From an uncultured Clostridia bacterium (GTDB lineage Bacteria; Bacillota; Clostridia; UBA1381): DNA of 62,607 bases. Shown piece by piece: positions 20,268 to 29,848 of the stretch; the stretch's first letter is position 1, and the number at the start of each line of letters is the position of its first letter. Under the pieces are notes generated by a model. It saw only the letters and a program-made list of their open reading frames with translations. It had not been told where the DNA came from and made no database searches. The stretch covers positions 1 through 62,607 of the forward strand of contig CAJFVT010000063.1 in the NCBI GenBank assembly GCA_904420525.1, given 5' to 3'. The translations under genes and the position numbers were made by a program.

Positions 20268-21656
20268 TCAGCTGTTAAGCTCCCTGTCTATCGCCTCGGC
20301 GGCCTTCTTTCCCGCTCCCATAGCAAGAATTACAGTAGCAGCTCCGGTTACAACGTCTCCTCCGGCATATACCCTTGCCTTTGTAGTCTTTCCGTTATCA
20401 TCAGCAATAATACATCCTTTTCTGTTTGTGTCAAGTCCCTCGGTGGTCTGTCTGATAAGCGGATTAGGCGACTGTCCGATCGCAACTACGACCGTATCCA
20501 TTTCAAGAAATTCCTCGCTCCCCTCGATAGGAACAGGACGGCGTCTGCCGCTTTCGTCAGGCTCGCCAAGCTCCATATGGATGACCTCCATACCTGTTAC
20601 CCAGCCTTCATCATTGCCGATTATCCTTGTCGGGTTCTGGAGCAGCTTGAATACGACTCCCTCCTGCTCAGCATGCTCTACCTCTTCAGCACGCGCAGGC
20701 AGCTCTTCCTTGCCTCGTCTGTATATTATGTAAACATTATCTGCACCCATACGTTTCGCGCATCTTGCGGCATCCATAGCAACGTTTCCGCCTCCAAGGA
20801 CAGCCACATTTTTACCTACGAACACAGGCGTGTCATATTCAGGGAACTTATACCCCTTCATAAGATTTATTCTTGTAAGGAACTCATTTGCCGAATATAC
20901 ACCGTTAAGGCTTTCTCCTTCTATACCCATAAAGTTTGGAAGACCTGCGCCTGAACCGATATAGACCGCGTCATAGCCCATATCATTCAGCAGCTCATCG
21001 ACCGTAAGTGTTCTTCCTATTATAACATCAGTCTCTATATCGACTCCAAGCTTTTCAAGATTGGATATCTCCTTCTGAACTATATCCTTGGGCAGCCTGA
21101 ACTCAGGTATACCATACATAAGCACGCCGCCGGCAGTATGAAATGCCTCATACACCGTTACCTTATATCCCATTTTTGCAAGATCTCCGGCAACTGTAAG
21201 TCCCGACGGTCCTGAACCGACAACAGCTACCTTTTTACCGTTAGGCTCGGGAACTTCTATCTTATCCTCAACATTTGCCATATGATAATCCGCGGCAAAG
21301 CGTTCAAGGCGTCCGATCGCCACAGGCTCTCCCTTGATGCCTCTTACGCATTTCGACTCACATTGCTTTTCCTGCGGACATACTCTTCCGCAAACAGCCG
21401 GAAGCGCATTTGTCTCCTTTATCTTCTGATAAGCGCCCTCGAAGTCTCCATCCTTCATATATGTTAAAAATTCCGGGATCTTTACCGATACCGGGCATCC
21501 CTGCATGCACGGCTTATTCTTGCAGTTCAGACAGCGCTGAGCCTCGTCCATAGCCGCCTCCGGAGTATATCCCAGAGTTACCTCCAGAAAATTTTTATTT
21601 CTGACGTCCGGCGCCTGCTCCGGCATCGGATTTTTATCCATTCTCATATTTGGCAT
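20268..21656 (-). CDS. nfnB: NfnB / homotetrameric-type NADPH glutamate synthase small chain
   Basis: FAD- and iron-sulfur-containing NADPH oxidoreductase. N-terminal cysteine clusters (CLNCKNKPCMQGCP and CGRVCPQEKQCESKC) bind two 4Fe-4S clusters; VAVVGSGPSGLTVA and VAVLGGGNVAMDAAR bind FAD and NADPH. The 462-residue length and position directly after an NfnA-like gene indicate the NfnAB complex, which couples NADH, ferredoxin and NADP by electron bifurcation. An assignment as GltA-type glutamate synthase small subunit is the alternative; no large gltB subunit is adjacent. Confidence 0.88.
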   Translation of the reverse strand: MPNMRMDKNPMPEQAPDVRNKNFLEVTLGYTPEAAMDEAQRCLNCKNKPCMQGCPVSVKIPEFLTYMKDGDFEGAYQKIKETNALPAVCGRVCPQEKQCESKCVRGIKGEPVAIGRLERFAADYHMANVEDKIEVPEPNGKKVAVVGSGPSGLTVAGDLAKMGYKVTVYEAFHTAGGVLMYGIPEFRLPKDIVQKEISNLEKLGVDIETDVIIGRTLTVDELLNDMGYDAVYIGSGAGLPNFMGIEGESLNGVYSANEFLTRINLMKGYKFPEYDTPVFVGKNVAVLGGGNVAMDAARCAKRMGADNVYIIYRRGKEELPARAEEVEHAEQEGVVFKLLQNPTRIIGNDEGWVTGMEVIHMELGEPDESGRRRPVPIEGSEEFLEMDTVVVAIGQSPNPLIRQTTEGLDTNRKGCIIADDNGKTTKARVYAGGDVVTGAATVILAMGAGKKAAEAIDRELNS

Positions 21657-21684
21657 GATACAATACTCCTTTCACTAAAAATGC

Positions 21685-22539
21685 TTACTGATCGGCTCTG
21701 TTAGTTCTTCCTATGCGGCAATGCCCCTCTTCACAAGCACGTTTTTCATAGTCAGCAAACATTCTTCCGCGCTTCATAGCGCTGTCCCAGTCTATCTTAT
21801 GTCCGTCAAAGTCGGGTCCGTCCACACACGCGAACTTTGTTTCACCATCGACTATAACACGGCAGCCGCCGCACATGCCGGTCCCGTCTATCATTACCGG
21901 ATTCATGCTTACCATTGTCGGTATATTATATTTTTCCGTAAGCTGACACACGAACTTCATCATTACCAGCGGACCGATCGCTATGACCATATCGTATTTT
22001 TCGCCTGACTCTATCTCCTTAGCCAGCATATCTGTTACAAAGCCCTTATTGCCGTTAGATCCGTCATCAGTCGCAACGATAAGCTTATTTGATATTTTCT
22101 TCAGCTCGTCCTCAAGTATTATCAGCTCCTTATTTCTGAAGCCCGTTATTACCGTAACATCCGCTCCGAGCTGATGCAGCTTCTTTGCCTGCGGATAAGC
22201 TATAGCTGTTCCCAGTCCTCCGCCTATCACCGCCGCCTTCTTTATACCCTCAAGAGGTGTTGGATGACCGAGCGGGCCCGCAAAATCCGCGATCGTCTCG
22301 CCTGCCTCTACCTGCGCCAGATCACGGGTCGTTTTTCCCACTATCTGAACTATGATCGTTACGGTACCCTTTTCTCTGTCAAAATCCGCCACCGTAAAGG
22401 GGACTCGCTCACCGTATTCATCGATCCTGAGTATTATAAACTGTCCAGGCTCTGCCTTCCTTGCAACCAGCGGAGCCTCGACCTCCATCAAAAATACAGT
22501 TGGATTGAGCATCTCCTTTTTCAATACCTTGTATGCCAT
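21685..22539 (-). CDS. nfnA: NfnA / sulfide dehydrogenase-like FAD-NAD(P) and 2Fe-2S protein
   Basis: The 284-residue protein resembles PyrK-type ferredoxin reductases: a flavin domain (FTVADFDREKGTVTIIVQIVG), a nucleotide-binding domain (AVIGGGLGTAIAYPQAK) and a C-terminal 2Fe-2S site in GMCGGCRV and FACVDGPDF. Together with nfnB 28 bp downstream it forms a two-gene unit. PyrK itself is a less likely reading because no pyrD is adjacent and the partner is NfnB-like. Confidence 0.88.
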   Translation of the reverse strand: MAYKVLKKEMLNPTVFLMEVEAPLVARKAEPGQFIILRIDEYGERVPFTVADFDREKGTVTIIVQIVGKTTRDLAQVEAGETIADFAGPLGHPTPLEGIKKAAVIGGGLGTAIAYPQAKKLHQLGADVTVITGFRNKELIILEDELKKISNKLIVATDDGSNGNKGFVTDMLAKEIESGEKYDMVIAIGPLVMMKFVCQLTEKYNIPTMVSMNPVMIDGTGMCGGCRVIVDGETKFACVDGPDFDGHKIDWDSAMKRGRMFADYEKRACEEGHCRIGRTNRADQ

Positions 22540-22580
22540 TATATCCGTTCTCCTTTCTCACAAGCATCATATCATGTATT

Positions 22581-22609
22581 ATTTTATCATAATATACGCA
22601 AATATTCAA
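22581..22609 (-). promoter_or_regulatory. Promoter of nfnAB
   Basis: Minus-strand TTGAAT and TAAAAT with a 17-bp spacer and a TG just before the -10, about 40 bp before nfnA. Confidence 0.65.
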
Positions 22610-22624
22610 TACCGTTTTTCACAA

Positions 22625-23512
22625 TTACTGCGATTTGTTAATATATCGCTCCATATCCTCCGGAAGTCCAGCCGTAAAGCACAGCCTCTCTCCGGTGACC
22701 GGATGCGCCAGACTCAAATATGAAGAATGAAGCGCCTGACGAGGGAACGCCTCCGCATTTTCCTCTCCGTAAAGCCAGTCCCCCAGAAGCGGATGTCCTA
22801 TATGCGCCATATGGACACGTATCTGATGTGTTCTGCCGGTGCCGAGCCGCAGCTCAACAAGCGTGCAGTCCTCAGCCGCTTTGACCGCTCTGTAATGTGT
22901 CACGGCTCTCTTGCCGTCAGGACTGACAGTACGCTTTATAAAACTATCCCGCGAGATAGGAGCGTTCACAGTTCCGCTCCCCCGAAGGACCCCGGTTACT
23001 ATCGCCATGTACCGTCTTTCTATACCTCCGCTGTGCATGCCGCCGCACAAGCGCGCATGAGCATAGCTGTGCTTGGCTATGCATATAAGTCCAGATGTAT
23101 CCTTGTCCAGCCTGTTCACCGCACGAAACACATGCTCCTCACCGTTTTTCAGATAATGCGCCATGATGCCGTTTGCCAGTGTATCATACAGATGCCCGAA
23201 AGACGGATGCGTTGGTATTCCGCTCGGCTTATCTACTATAATTATGTCACTGTCCTCATAAATTACCGACAGATCCATCTCCCTTGGCTCTATGTTTTCC
23301 GATGCAAAATCATATATCGCTATTCTGAGCATATCGCCGGACTTGACCTCGTCCACAGTTCTTATATGCTCTCCGTTCAGCATGAGGCCGTCGCCGTATT
23401 TTTTTAGATCCTTTATAAGTGTTCCCGACATACCGAATTTCTCTTTAAGTATATCATAAACCGTTCTGCCCGAAAACCTATCGTCCACAATAAAATCGAT
23501 CGTTCTTTTCAT
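22625..23512 (-). CDS. RluA-family pseudouridine synthase
   Basis: Large-subunit rRNA or tRNA uridine isomerase of the RluA/RluD group. An S4-like N-terminal segment (residues about 10-75) precedes the catalytic domain with AVNRLDKDTSGLICIAK, which carries the essential aspartate, and GRTHQIRVHMAHIGHPLLGD. About 295 residues. ATG at 23512 is preferred over the ORF-track start because MKRTIDFIV fits the family; the ribosome-binding site is weak. Target base unknown. Confidence 0.92.
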   Translation of the reverse strand: MKRTIDFIVDDRFSGRTVYDILKEKFGMSGTLIKDLKKYGDGLMLNGEHIRTVDEVKSGDMLRIAIYDFASENIEPREMDLSVIYEDSDIIIVDKPSGIPTHPSFGHLYDTLANGIMAHYLKNGEEHVFRAVNRLDKDTSGLICIAKHSYAHARLCGGMHSGGIERRYMAIVTGVLRGSGTVNAPISRDSFIKRTVSPDGKRAVTHYRAVKAAEDCTLVELRLGTGRTHQIRVHMAHIGHPLLGDWLYGEENAEAFPRQALHSSYLSLAHPVTGERLCFTAGLPEDMERYINKSQ

Positions 23513-23572
23513 ATATTCCAGTTTAAAACCGCACAAAAAGAGGCGGACAATGCCGCCCCCTAACGCACCTGA

Positions 23573-24598
23573 TCACATTATCTCACAGATCCAGCCTTCA
23601 GGAGCCTCTATCCTGCCCATCTGGATACCCGTCAATGTATCATAAAGCTTCTTCGTTATCGGTCCCATCTCGTCCATTCCGCTCGGCAGACATATCTCTC
23701 TGCCATGGTCGTTTATCTTTCCCACAGGCGAAATAACAGCGGCTGTACCGCAGAGTCCGCATTCTGCAAAATCACCCAGCTCGTCGAAATAGACCTCACG
23801 CTCTTCCGTTTCAAGTCCAAGATATTCCTTTGCGACATACATAAGAGAACGTCTTGTTACAGAAGGAAGTATACTGTTCGATTTAGGCGTTACGACCTTG
23901 TTGTCCTTAGTTATAAACAGGAAGTTAGCGCCGCCCGTCTCCTCCACCTTGGTACGTGTCTTTGGATCGAGATACATATTCTCATCAAAGCCCTGCTCGT
24001 GAGCCTCAACTATAGCATGGAGGCTCATAGCATAATTGAGTCCCGCCTTTATATTTCCTGTTCCGCACGGAGCGGCACGGTCATAATCGGATACCTTTAT
24101 AGTTATGGGCTTTGCACCGCCCTTGAAATACGGACCTACAGGCGTAGTAAACGCTCTGTACTGAAATTCCGTCGCCGGTTTAACGCCTATTACCGGATTT
24201 ATTCCAAACATATACGGTCTTACATAGAGTGTAGCGCCTGTCCCATACGGCGGAACATAAGCTGCATTAGCCTTTACTACCTGCCTGATCGAATCAACAA
24301 ACTGCTCTACCGGAAGCTGAGGCATTTCCATCCTCTTTGCCGAATCGGCAAAACGCTGCGCATTGAGATCCGGTCTGAAGGTAACTATTCTTCCGTCCTC
24401 CGTTGTGTATGCCTTAAGCCCTTCGAATATCGTCTGAGCATACTGAAGAACGCATGCGCATTCGCTCATGGTTATCATAGGGTCGCTTATAAGAGCGCCT
24501 TCATCCCATTTTCCGTCCTTATAGGTTGAAACATATCTCTTATCGGTCTCTATGTAACCGAAGCCGAGCTCGCCCCACTCTATATTTTTTTTGTCCAT
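23573..24598 (-). CDS. ilvE: Branched-chain amino acid aminotransferase
   Basis: PLP enzyme interconverting branched-chain amino acids and their 2-oxo acids. The 341-residue length and sequences YAQTIFEGLKAY, RAAPCGTGNIKAGLNYA (with the PLP lysine) and EVEETGGANFLF-like KVEETGGANFLFI place it in the larger IlvE subgroup (BCAT type). It appears monocistronic with a leader of about 150 nt that contains a hairpin. Confidence 0.95.
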   Translation of the reverse strand: MDKKNIEWGELGFGYIETDKRYVSTYKDGKWDEGALISDPMITMSECACVLQYAQTIFEGLKAYTTEDGRIVTFRPDLNAQRFADSAKRMEMPQLPVEQFVDSIRQVVKANAAYVPPYGTGATLYVRPYMFGINPVIGVKPATEFQYRAFTTPVGPYFKGGAKPITIKVSDYDRAAPCGTGNIKAGLNYAMSLHAIVEAHEQGFDENMYLDPKTRTKVEETGGANFLFITKDNKVVTPKSNSILPSVTRRSLMYVAKEYLGLETEEREVYFDELGDFAECGLCGTAAVISPVGKINDHGREICLPSGMDEMGPITKKLYDTLTGIQMGRIEAPEGWICEIM

Positions 24599-24724
24599 CG
24601 TAAAAACTTCCTTTCCTACTGTCTATACAACCGCTCCATATTTTATACGTTACGGTAGAGATTCTTATATCATTCATTTGTATTGCAGCTCCGATAAAAC
24701 GCCGCAGCAAACAGACTGCCGGAG

Positions 24725-24747
24725 AACCGTTATGCAGTTCTCCCGCT
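24725..24747. other. Inverted repeat in the ilvE leader
   Basis: GAACCGTTATGCAGTTC and its flanks give a 7-bp stem (GGAGAAC / GTTCTCC) around a nine-base loop, about 20 nt after the expected ilvE start of transcription. On the plus strand it is followed by CGCTTTTTAG, so it could equally end stray transcription toward hpf. No T-box consensus is seen. The rest of the 24599-24912 gap holds only the two divergent promoter regions. Confidence 0.45.
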
Positions 24748-24762
24748 TTTTAGTCATTATAC

Positions 24763-24792
24763 ATTATAGCACAAATACATGCTGTTTGTAAA
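24763..24792 (-). promoter_or_regulatory. Promoter of ilvE
   Basis: Minus-strand TTTACA and TATAAT with an 18-bp spacer; TGC before the -10 is an extended -10 element. Confidence 0.6.
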
Positions 24793-24830
24793 TACCTTAC
24801 TATGATTTTTTTCTTTTTTTTATTGATATT

Positions 24831-24860
24831 TTGTTTAAAATGCTTAAAACGTGGTATATA
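24831..24860 (+). promoter_or_regulatory. Possible promoter of hpf
   Basis: TTGTTT and TATATA, 18-bp spacer, 50 bp before the hpf ATG. The region is AT-rich and alternative pairings exist, so the choice is weak. Confidence 0.35.
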
Positions 24861-24912
24861 TTTATAAAGGGGATATTTATCCTCTGAAATAAGCATATGA
24901 GGAGTGGATTTT

Positions 24913-25452
24913 ATGAAATTCAATATCATTGGAAGAAAATACACAATAAAAGACAACGTGCGTGAATACATCGAAAAAAAACTCAGCAAGCTTGATAAAT
25001 TTTTCAGAGACGAGCCGACCGCAAGAGTGGTATTGGGAACTATAAAGGATAATGATTACGTTGAAGCTCAGATCAATGCCGGAGGCATGATATTCCGCGC
25101 AGAGGTCGAGGATAAAGAGGTTCTGGCTGCTGTTGACAAAATAGTAGACGTTATCGAGCGCCAGATACGTAAAAACAAAACAAGGCTTGCAAAGCGTATA
25201 CGCGAAGGATCGCTTGCAGACAGCGAGCTTATCTCAGGCGGAAAATATTTTGAAGAGGAAAACAACAGCGAGTTTGAGATCGTAAAGAAAAAGAGATTTT
25301 CGCTCAAACCGATGGACGTTGAAGAGGCTATACTCCAGATGAATTTACTCGGTCACAGCTTCTTTGTTTTCAAAAATGTTGAAACAAACGAGATGAATGT
25401 TGTTTACAGGCGCAACGACGGAAAATATGCGCTCATTGAATCAGTTGATTAA
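24913..25452 (+). CDS. hpf: Ribosome hibernation promoting factor, long form
   Basis: Binds the 30S subunit and dimerises ribosomes into 100S particles when growth slows. The N-terminal RaiA/YfiA domain spans about residues 1-100 (MKFNIIGRKYTIKDNVREYIEKKL), and the C-terminal dimerisation domain about 125-180 (KPMDVEEAILQMNLLGHSFFVF, with VVYRRNDGKYALIE). The ORF track starts at GTG 24904, but that base run is the GAGGAG ribosome-binding site of ATG 24913. A terminator follows. Confidence 0.95.
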   Translation: MKFNIIGRKYTIKDNVREYIEKKLSKLDKFFRDEPTARVVLGTIKDNDYVEAQINAGGMIFRAEVEDKEVLAAVDKIVDVIERQIRKNKTRLAKRIREGSLADSELISGGKYFEEENNSEFEIVKKKRFSLKPMDVEEAILQMNLLGHSFFVFKNVETNEMNVVYRRNDGKYALIESVD

Positions 25453-25492
25453 CAGCGATATTAATAATATATTTTTCCTGCTTTGGCTTAGG

Positions 25493-25535
25493 GAGAGGGG
25501 AAGCGGCAAAAGACCGCTTCCCCTCTCTTTATACT
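25493..25535 (+). terminator. Terminator after hpf
   Basis: GAGAGGGGAAGCGG pairs perfectly with CCGCTTCCCCTCTC (14 bp, 7-nt loop) followed by TTTATACTTTTTT. Confidence 0.92.
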
Positions 25536-25586
25536 TTTTTCATAAAAGCATTCAAGCCCGCATCCGCATTGCGGCACTGCACTTTT

Positions 25587-28500
25587 TTATGCTTTCACAT
25601 TCCATTTTGCTGCGCGCAGTACCGTTGTATCCTCTTTCTTGTCCCTGACCGGCTCTCTATCGGCATTTTTTAGAGTTAAAAGTCCCTGATGCGAGCAGTC
25701 CGCAGCCAGTCCTCGTCTGATATATTCCTCCGCCTTATCCTTCATACCCTTGCCTGTATACCCCAGAGCTGCCATATAACAGCAATGAACATAATTATCT
25801 CTTTCAGGATCGCTGTCAAACACGACAAACTCCGGCAGTGATACAGCAAAATAATTAAGCTCAGGTTTATCATCTATATGCGCGTCACAATAATTTATCA
25901 TAGTGTTAAATCCGCCCGCGGCTTTTTTATTATCGCCGAGCTTTTCATACGCAAGCGAGCGGTAATAATACATTTCAGGCTGAGCATCACTATAGTATAT
26001 GGCCGGCGCAAGACTGAAGCTGCCATCAACTGCTCTTTTAAAGCATTCGATCGACTTGATCTTATCCGTAGTCTCATATGCACAGCCCATAAGATAAAAA
26101 ATATCGTTATCCATATTGCCCGGCAGCTTCCCTTCTCCGAGATTTTCCGGATAATCCAGAGCCGCCTTGAGATGTTCCACCGCTTCCTCGTAGTCACCGT
26201 CATCTATACATTCCTTTGCACAGCCCATATGAGCCAGTCTGTACTGCTTGACTATCTTTCCCTCCACTCCCTCTCTAGGATGGAAGCTATGGCGCTTTAT
26301 GAGCTTCAGCGCATGTTTATAGTATTTCTCGCTGTTCAGTACCGTTATAAACTCTGTAAGAAGATCATCGCGGCTCTCAACGATCTCTTTATTATCCGCC
26401 ATGTCTTTGAGACGTTTCTTCACCGGATAGTTTGTGAGTCTCCTGAGCCTGTCAAGCTCAAAGAAGATGCGTGTATCCTCAGGAGCAAACATAACAGCCC
26501 GCTCCATCAGCCGCAGAGCCTCCTCGCCGTCATTGAGCTTATTATATGTAGCGATAGCCAGGTTCCTCAGGATCCGGCTGTTATTCGGCTCTATCGAAAG
26601 AGCATCCTTCCAGAGCTTTATCGCCTTGAACCAAACGCCTTTGTCATAATAGAGATTTCCAAGGCTGTATCTCGCAAACCAGTCATCCTTATTGTTTTCT
26701 ATCGCATAGCCAAGCACAAATATCTCCTGCAGCCTGTTCGGGAAGATATAATCCCTGTCACATTTCAGGGCAGCCTCAAGAGCCACTTCAAGCTCCACAT
26801 CACTGTTTGAATAATAAGCCATGTAATAATGAAGCATAGGCTTATCAGACTCGGCTATAAGCGCCAGCACATTTGCCGCATCAGCGCATAGATTTGCCTC
26901 AGCATAGCCGATCGACAGCTCAATATAATTCTGCAGATCACCATGCATCAAAGTGGTAAGCTCATTGATCACCGCAAAATCCTGCGTGAGCCTGAACAGC
27001 TCATATCTGCCCCCGAAATCAAGAGGATCGATCCTGATAGATTCCTTGGCAAACTCTGCCGCCTCCTCTGTCCTTCCGGCTATGCGCAGCAACGCACATT
27101 TCAGCATCCTTGCGCGCATATTGCGCTCTCCGCGTGCCAGTGACTCGTCTATAAATCCAAGCGCGGCTTCAAAATCGTTCAGCTTTGCAGATACGCACGC
27201 CAGCTGATAATATCCTTTATCCTGCATCTTCCCGTCCAATGCGGCCTTATAAAAAGCCTCATAGGCTTCTTTATACCTTCTCTGCATCTTCAGAGCAAGT
27301 CCAAGATTATAATACGGCTCACAGCTGTACGGGCACGGATTCAAGCCGGTCATGCGTTCCACTGCCATTCTGAACCGCTTTTCGGCCTCGTCAAAAAGTC
27401 CTTTCTTGTACAAAAGCTTTCCGTAGCCATTATTCATCCTTGTATCATATGGGTCACGCCTTAATCCCTCAAGATAGTAATCCTCAGGCCGTCTTGTCGG
27501 ATGATGGCACTGCTCCAGATGCAGAGCTGCAAAATAAAGCTCCTCCATAGATGCGATCTCCTTAGGCCGGCGCACCGCCTTAACAGGCTTTGGGAGCTTG
27601 CCGCTGAATTCCCGTTCCGGCGAATATCTTAACAATGTACGTCCGTTTTTATCCTTTATCACCAAACGCACACTCGTTTCTATCTCATCATCATCCAGCT
27701 CTATCTCTTTTTCAAACACCCTTGTAGGAGAGAGCGATGCAGTCTCCTTCATATAAGAAACAGCAGACGAGCCGGAAACGAGAACGCTTATTTCAAGCTC
27801 CTGAGGTGCATATATCATAATATGCGCTTTGCCGTCTTTGATCTCAAGATCCGCCATGACATCCACCACGGCGTTTTTCACTTCGCCAAGCTTTTTATAT
27901 GGTATAAAGTACTGTTTGAACTTTTTTTCCTCATAGGGCATTATATATGTAAATTCCGCCTGATTTTCAGTAAACACACCTGCCATAAGCTCAGCATACG
28001 GTCCATTCTCATCAGTCAGGTTCCTGTACCATGCCTTCCCGAATTCTCCGCTGCCCCAGGTCCACAGCTTTTTCCCCGGAGCAGTATAGCGGTCGGCTAT
28101 ATGCATGAGTCCCGCTTCCGCGCCGAAATCATAACTGCCAATAAAATCATAATTGGAATGATATGCCGCATATGATGTAGGAACGGGTATATTCTTATGC
28201 ATCGAAATATCCACGCCTTCACTGTAATCCGCATTACAATAGCTTCCTGTGGCGATCGGGAAGCCGGAGACCTCGCGCCGCGTCTGATCGACCACCACAT
28301 GTACATCCGGCGGGAATATGGTTTTTGTATTATCATTTACCGCTACGGCCGCGTCTGCCCACCACAGAAAGGTCCGCGGTGTATCAGTTGGATTATACAA
28401 TCTTCCCTCGACCTCGAGATACGCCTTTCCCGGATACAGCGTATACCCTGCCATACCCTTTATATGACTCATCTTATCTATCTCTCCGCACCACACGGTC

Positions 28501-28928
28501 GCCGAGCCATCCTCGTTTTCCTCTATTTTGTAGTCCACAATATCACATACCGAAAGCTTATGATGCTTCGGCCAGCTGAACTCTATCCCTCCTGAGGTCC
28601 ATGGTCCTGCAAGTCCTATAAGCGCGGGTTTTATGACCTCGTTATAATATACTGCGTCATGACCGTTAGTTTTATCATATATACGCTGTATCTTGCCACC
28701 CAGCTCCGGCAGGATCATTACTGACAGATACTCATTCTCCAAAAAAACGGCTGTATATTCTTTATTATGCTTTTCATCATTCATTGACTCAATTATCGGA
28801 TGCGGATATACTCTTCCTGAACTGCCCTGATATGCCCTGTTTTCCAGAAACATCGGGTGTGGGCAAGGCTCTGCAGTTTCATAGGTCGGTATAACTACTG
28901 TTTGCTGTTTTACCTCAACCTTATCCAT
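25587..28928 (-). CDS. DUF5107 and TPR-repeat protein, 1113 residues
   Basis: No signal peptide or membrane segment is seen. Residues about 25-330 match the DUF5107 fold, a galactose-mutarotase-like beta sandwich (LGGKIQRIYDKTNG, WTSGGIEFSWPKHH). The C-terminal two thirds contain many TPR-like helical repeats (for example NSRILRNLAIATYNKLNDGEEALRLME, in parts). Proteins of this architecture occur in gut Firmicutes and Bacteroidota next to glycoside hydrolases, and may bind or act on sugars, but no function is established that I can cite. Here it stands alone with a good GGAAGGAGAG site. Confidence 0.8.
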   Translation of the reverse strand: MDKVEVKQQTVVIPTYETAEPCPHPMFLENRAYQGSSGRVYPHPIIESMNDEKHNKEYTAVFLENEYLSVMILPELGGKIQRIYDKTNGHDAVYYNEVIKPALIGLAGPWTSGGIEFSWPKHHKLSVCDIVDYKIEENEDGSATVWCGEIDKMSHIKGMAGYTLYPGKAYLEVEGRLYNPTDTPRTFLWWADAAVAVNDNTKTIFPPDVHVVVDQTRREVSGFPIATGSYCNADYSEGVDISMHKNIPVPTSYAAYHSNYDFIGSYDFGAEAGLMHIADRYTAPGKKLWTWGSGEFGKAWYRNLTDENGPYAELMAGVFTENQAEFTYIMPYEEKKFKQYFIPYKKLGEVKNAVVDVMADLEIKDGKAHIMIYAPQELEISVLVSGSSAVSYMKETASLSPTRVFEKEIELDDDEIETSVRLVIKDKNGRTLLRYSPEREFSGKLPKPVKAVRRPKEIASMEELYFAALHLEQCHHPTRRPEDYYLEGLRRDPYDTRMNNGYGKLLYKKGLFDEAEKRFRMAVERMTGLNPCPYSCEPYYNLGLALKMQRRYKEAYEAFYKAALDGKMQDKGYYQLACVSAKLNDFEAALGFIDESLARGERNMRARMLKCALLRIAGRTEEAAEFAKESIRIDPLDFGGRYELFRLTQDFAVINELTTLMHGDLQNYIELSIGYAEANLCADAANVLALIAESDKPMLHYYMAYYSNSDVELEVALEAALKCDRDYIFPNRLQEIFVLGYAIENNKDDWFARYSLGNLYYDKGVWFKAIKLWKDALSIEPNNSRILRNLAIATYNKLNDGEEALRLMERAVMFAPEDTRIFFELDRLRRLTNYPVKKRLKDMADNKEIVESRDDLLTEFITVLNSEKYYKHALKLIKRHSFHPREGVEGKIVKQYRLAHMGCAKECIDDGDYEEAVEHLKAALDYPENLGEGKLPGNMDNDIFYLMGCAYETTDKIKSIECFKRAVDGSFSLAPAIYYSDAQPEMYYYRSLAYEKLGDNKKAAGGFNTMINYCDAHIDDKPELNYFAVSLPEFVVFDSDPERDNYVHCCYMAALGYTGKGMKDKAEEYIRRGLAADCSHQGLLTLKNADREPVRDKKEDTTVLRAAKWNVKA

Positions 28929-29084
28929 AACAATCTCTCCTTCCGTATATCCATTGATCAGATCACAAAATACATTCTGTTTTTTCGATCCTCTATATCT
29001 TGCACTATAATTATACTATAAACCCAAATGTTTTGCACTACTTTTTCAAAAAATTTTATACGTCATTTTCACCAAAACATCTAT

Positions 29085-29113
29085 TTGACTTTTCAGTTAT
29101 TTTATGATATACT
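29085..29113 (+). promoter_or_regulatory. Promoter of lexA
   Basis: TTGACT and TATACT with exactly 17 bp between, plus TG at the extended -10 position. No clear GAAC-N4-GTTC palindrome is seen next to it, so self-repression cannot be shown. Confidence 0.75.
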
Positions 29114-29148
29114 ATTTTCAGCAAATTTCTTGACAGGAGGCGACTTTT

Positions 29149-29760
29149 TTGACCGGCTTAACTGATAAGGATTTCGAGATCCTCGATTTTATCCGTTCGC
29201 AGATAGACTTGAACGGCTACCCGCCAACGGTCCGTGAGATCTGCGCCTCGGTCGGACTGCGCTCGCCGGCAACTGTCCACGCAAGGCTCGGCAAGCTTGA
29301 GGCGGCCGGGTATATAAAGCGGAGCAGCTCAAAAAACAGGAGCATGAGCCTTTTGAAAGAGTCTCCGAAAACCTCCGAAAATGATTATCTGCACGTTCCT
29401 GTTTACGGAAAGATCACCGCAGGCGTGCCGATAACGGCGGTTGAACAGTATGAGGGCACCTTCCCTATACCTATGAGATACGCCGGGAACAAGGATATAT
29501 TCATGCTCAGAGTGAGCGGAGATTCGATGATCAACGCTGCGATCCTTGACGGCGATTATATAATTGTTGAAAAGCAGCCGAACGCAGATAACGGAGATAT
29601 CGTCGTAGCGCTTTTAGACAGAGAGAATGCCACAGTGAAAACCTTTTACAAGGAAAACGGACATTTTCGCCTGCAGCCTGAAAACGATCTTCTTGAGCCT
29701 ATAATATCCGATAATGTCGAGATACTCGGCAAGGTCATCGGCGTTTACAGAATGCTGTGA
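29149..29760 (+). CDS. lexA: LexA SOS repressor
   Basis: Winged-helix repressor that self-cleaves on activated RecA. Residues 1-65 are the DNA-binding domain (TDKDFEILDFIRSQIDLNGY), the cleavage bond is A91-G92 in KITAGVPI, and the catalytic pair is S126 (VSGDSM) and K164 (ATVKTFY). The length of 203 residues is standard. Translation starts at TTG, placed eight bases after a perfect AGGAGG; no in-frame ATG is nearby. A structured transcription unit follows downstream. Confidence 0.96.
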   Translation: MTGLTDKDFEILDFIRSQIDLNGYPPTVREICASVGLRSPATVHARLGKLEAAGYIKRSSSKNRSMSLLKESPKTSENDYLHVPVYGKITAGVPITAVEQYEGTFPIPMRYAGNKDIFMLRVSGDSMINAAILDGDYIIVEKQPNADNGDIVVALLDRENATVKTFYKENGHFRLQPENDLLEPIISDNVEILGKVIGVYRML

Positions 29761-29815
29761 TACGGTCCGCCCCGAAAGGTGAAATAAAAGTAATTGATTT
29801 GTAATATTATTTATA

Positions 29816-29844
29816 TTGATTTTTATTGCTTACTGTGATATAAT
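29816..29844 (+). promoter_or_regulatory. Strong promoter of the unit downstream of lexA
   Basis: TTGATT and a perfect TATAAT with a 17-bp spacer and an extended -10 (TGA before TATAAT). Expected start near 29851, inside a 22-bp palindrome. Confidence 0.8.
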
Positions 29845-29848
29845 TAGT

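Noticed and set aside
23705-24529. 274-codon plus-strand ORF opposite ilvE
   Set aside because: Antisense to a conserved enzyme; composition (R, Y, C, H) is typical of reversed coding frames.
24599-24770. T-box or attenuator in the ilvE leader
   Set aside because: Only one simple hairpin is present, with no T-box sequence and no T run on the ilvE strand.
24861-24912. raiA-type structured RNA upstream of hpf
   Set aside because: The distance from the candidate promoter to the ATG is about 50 bp, too short for the known ~200-nt motif.
25878-26810. 310-codon plus-strand ORF inside the DUF5107/TPR gene
   Set aside because: Antisense shadow of a long real gene; no ribosome-binding site or domain.
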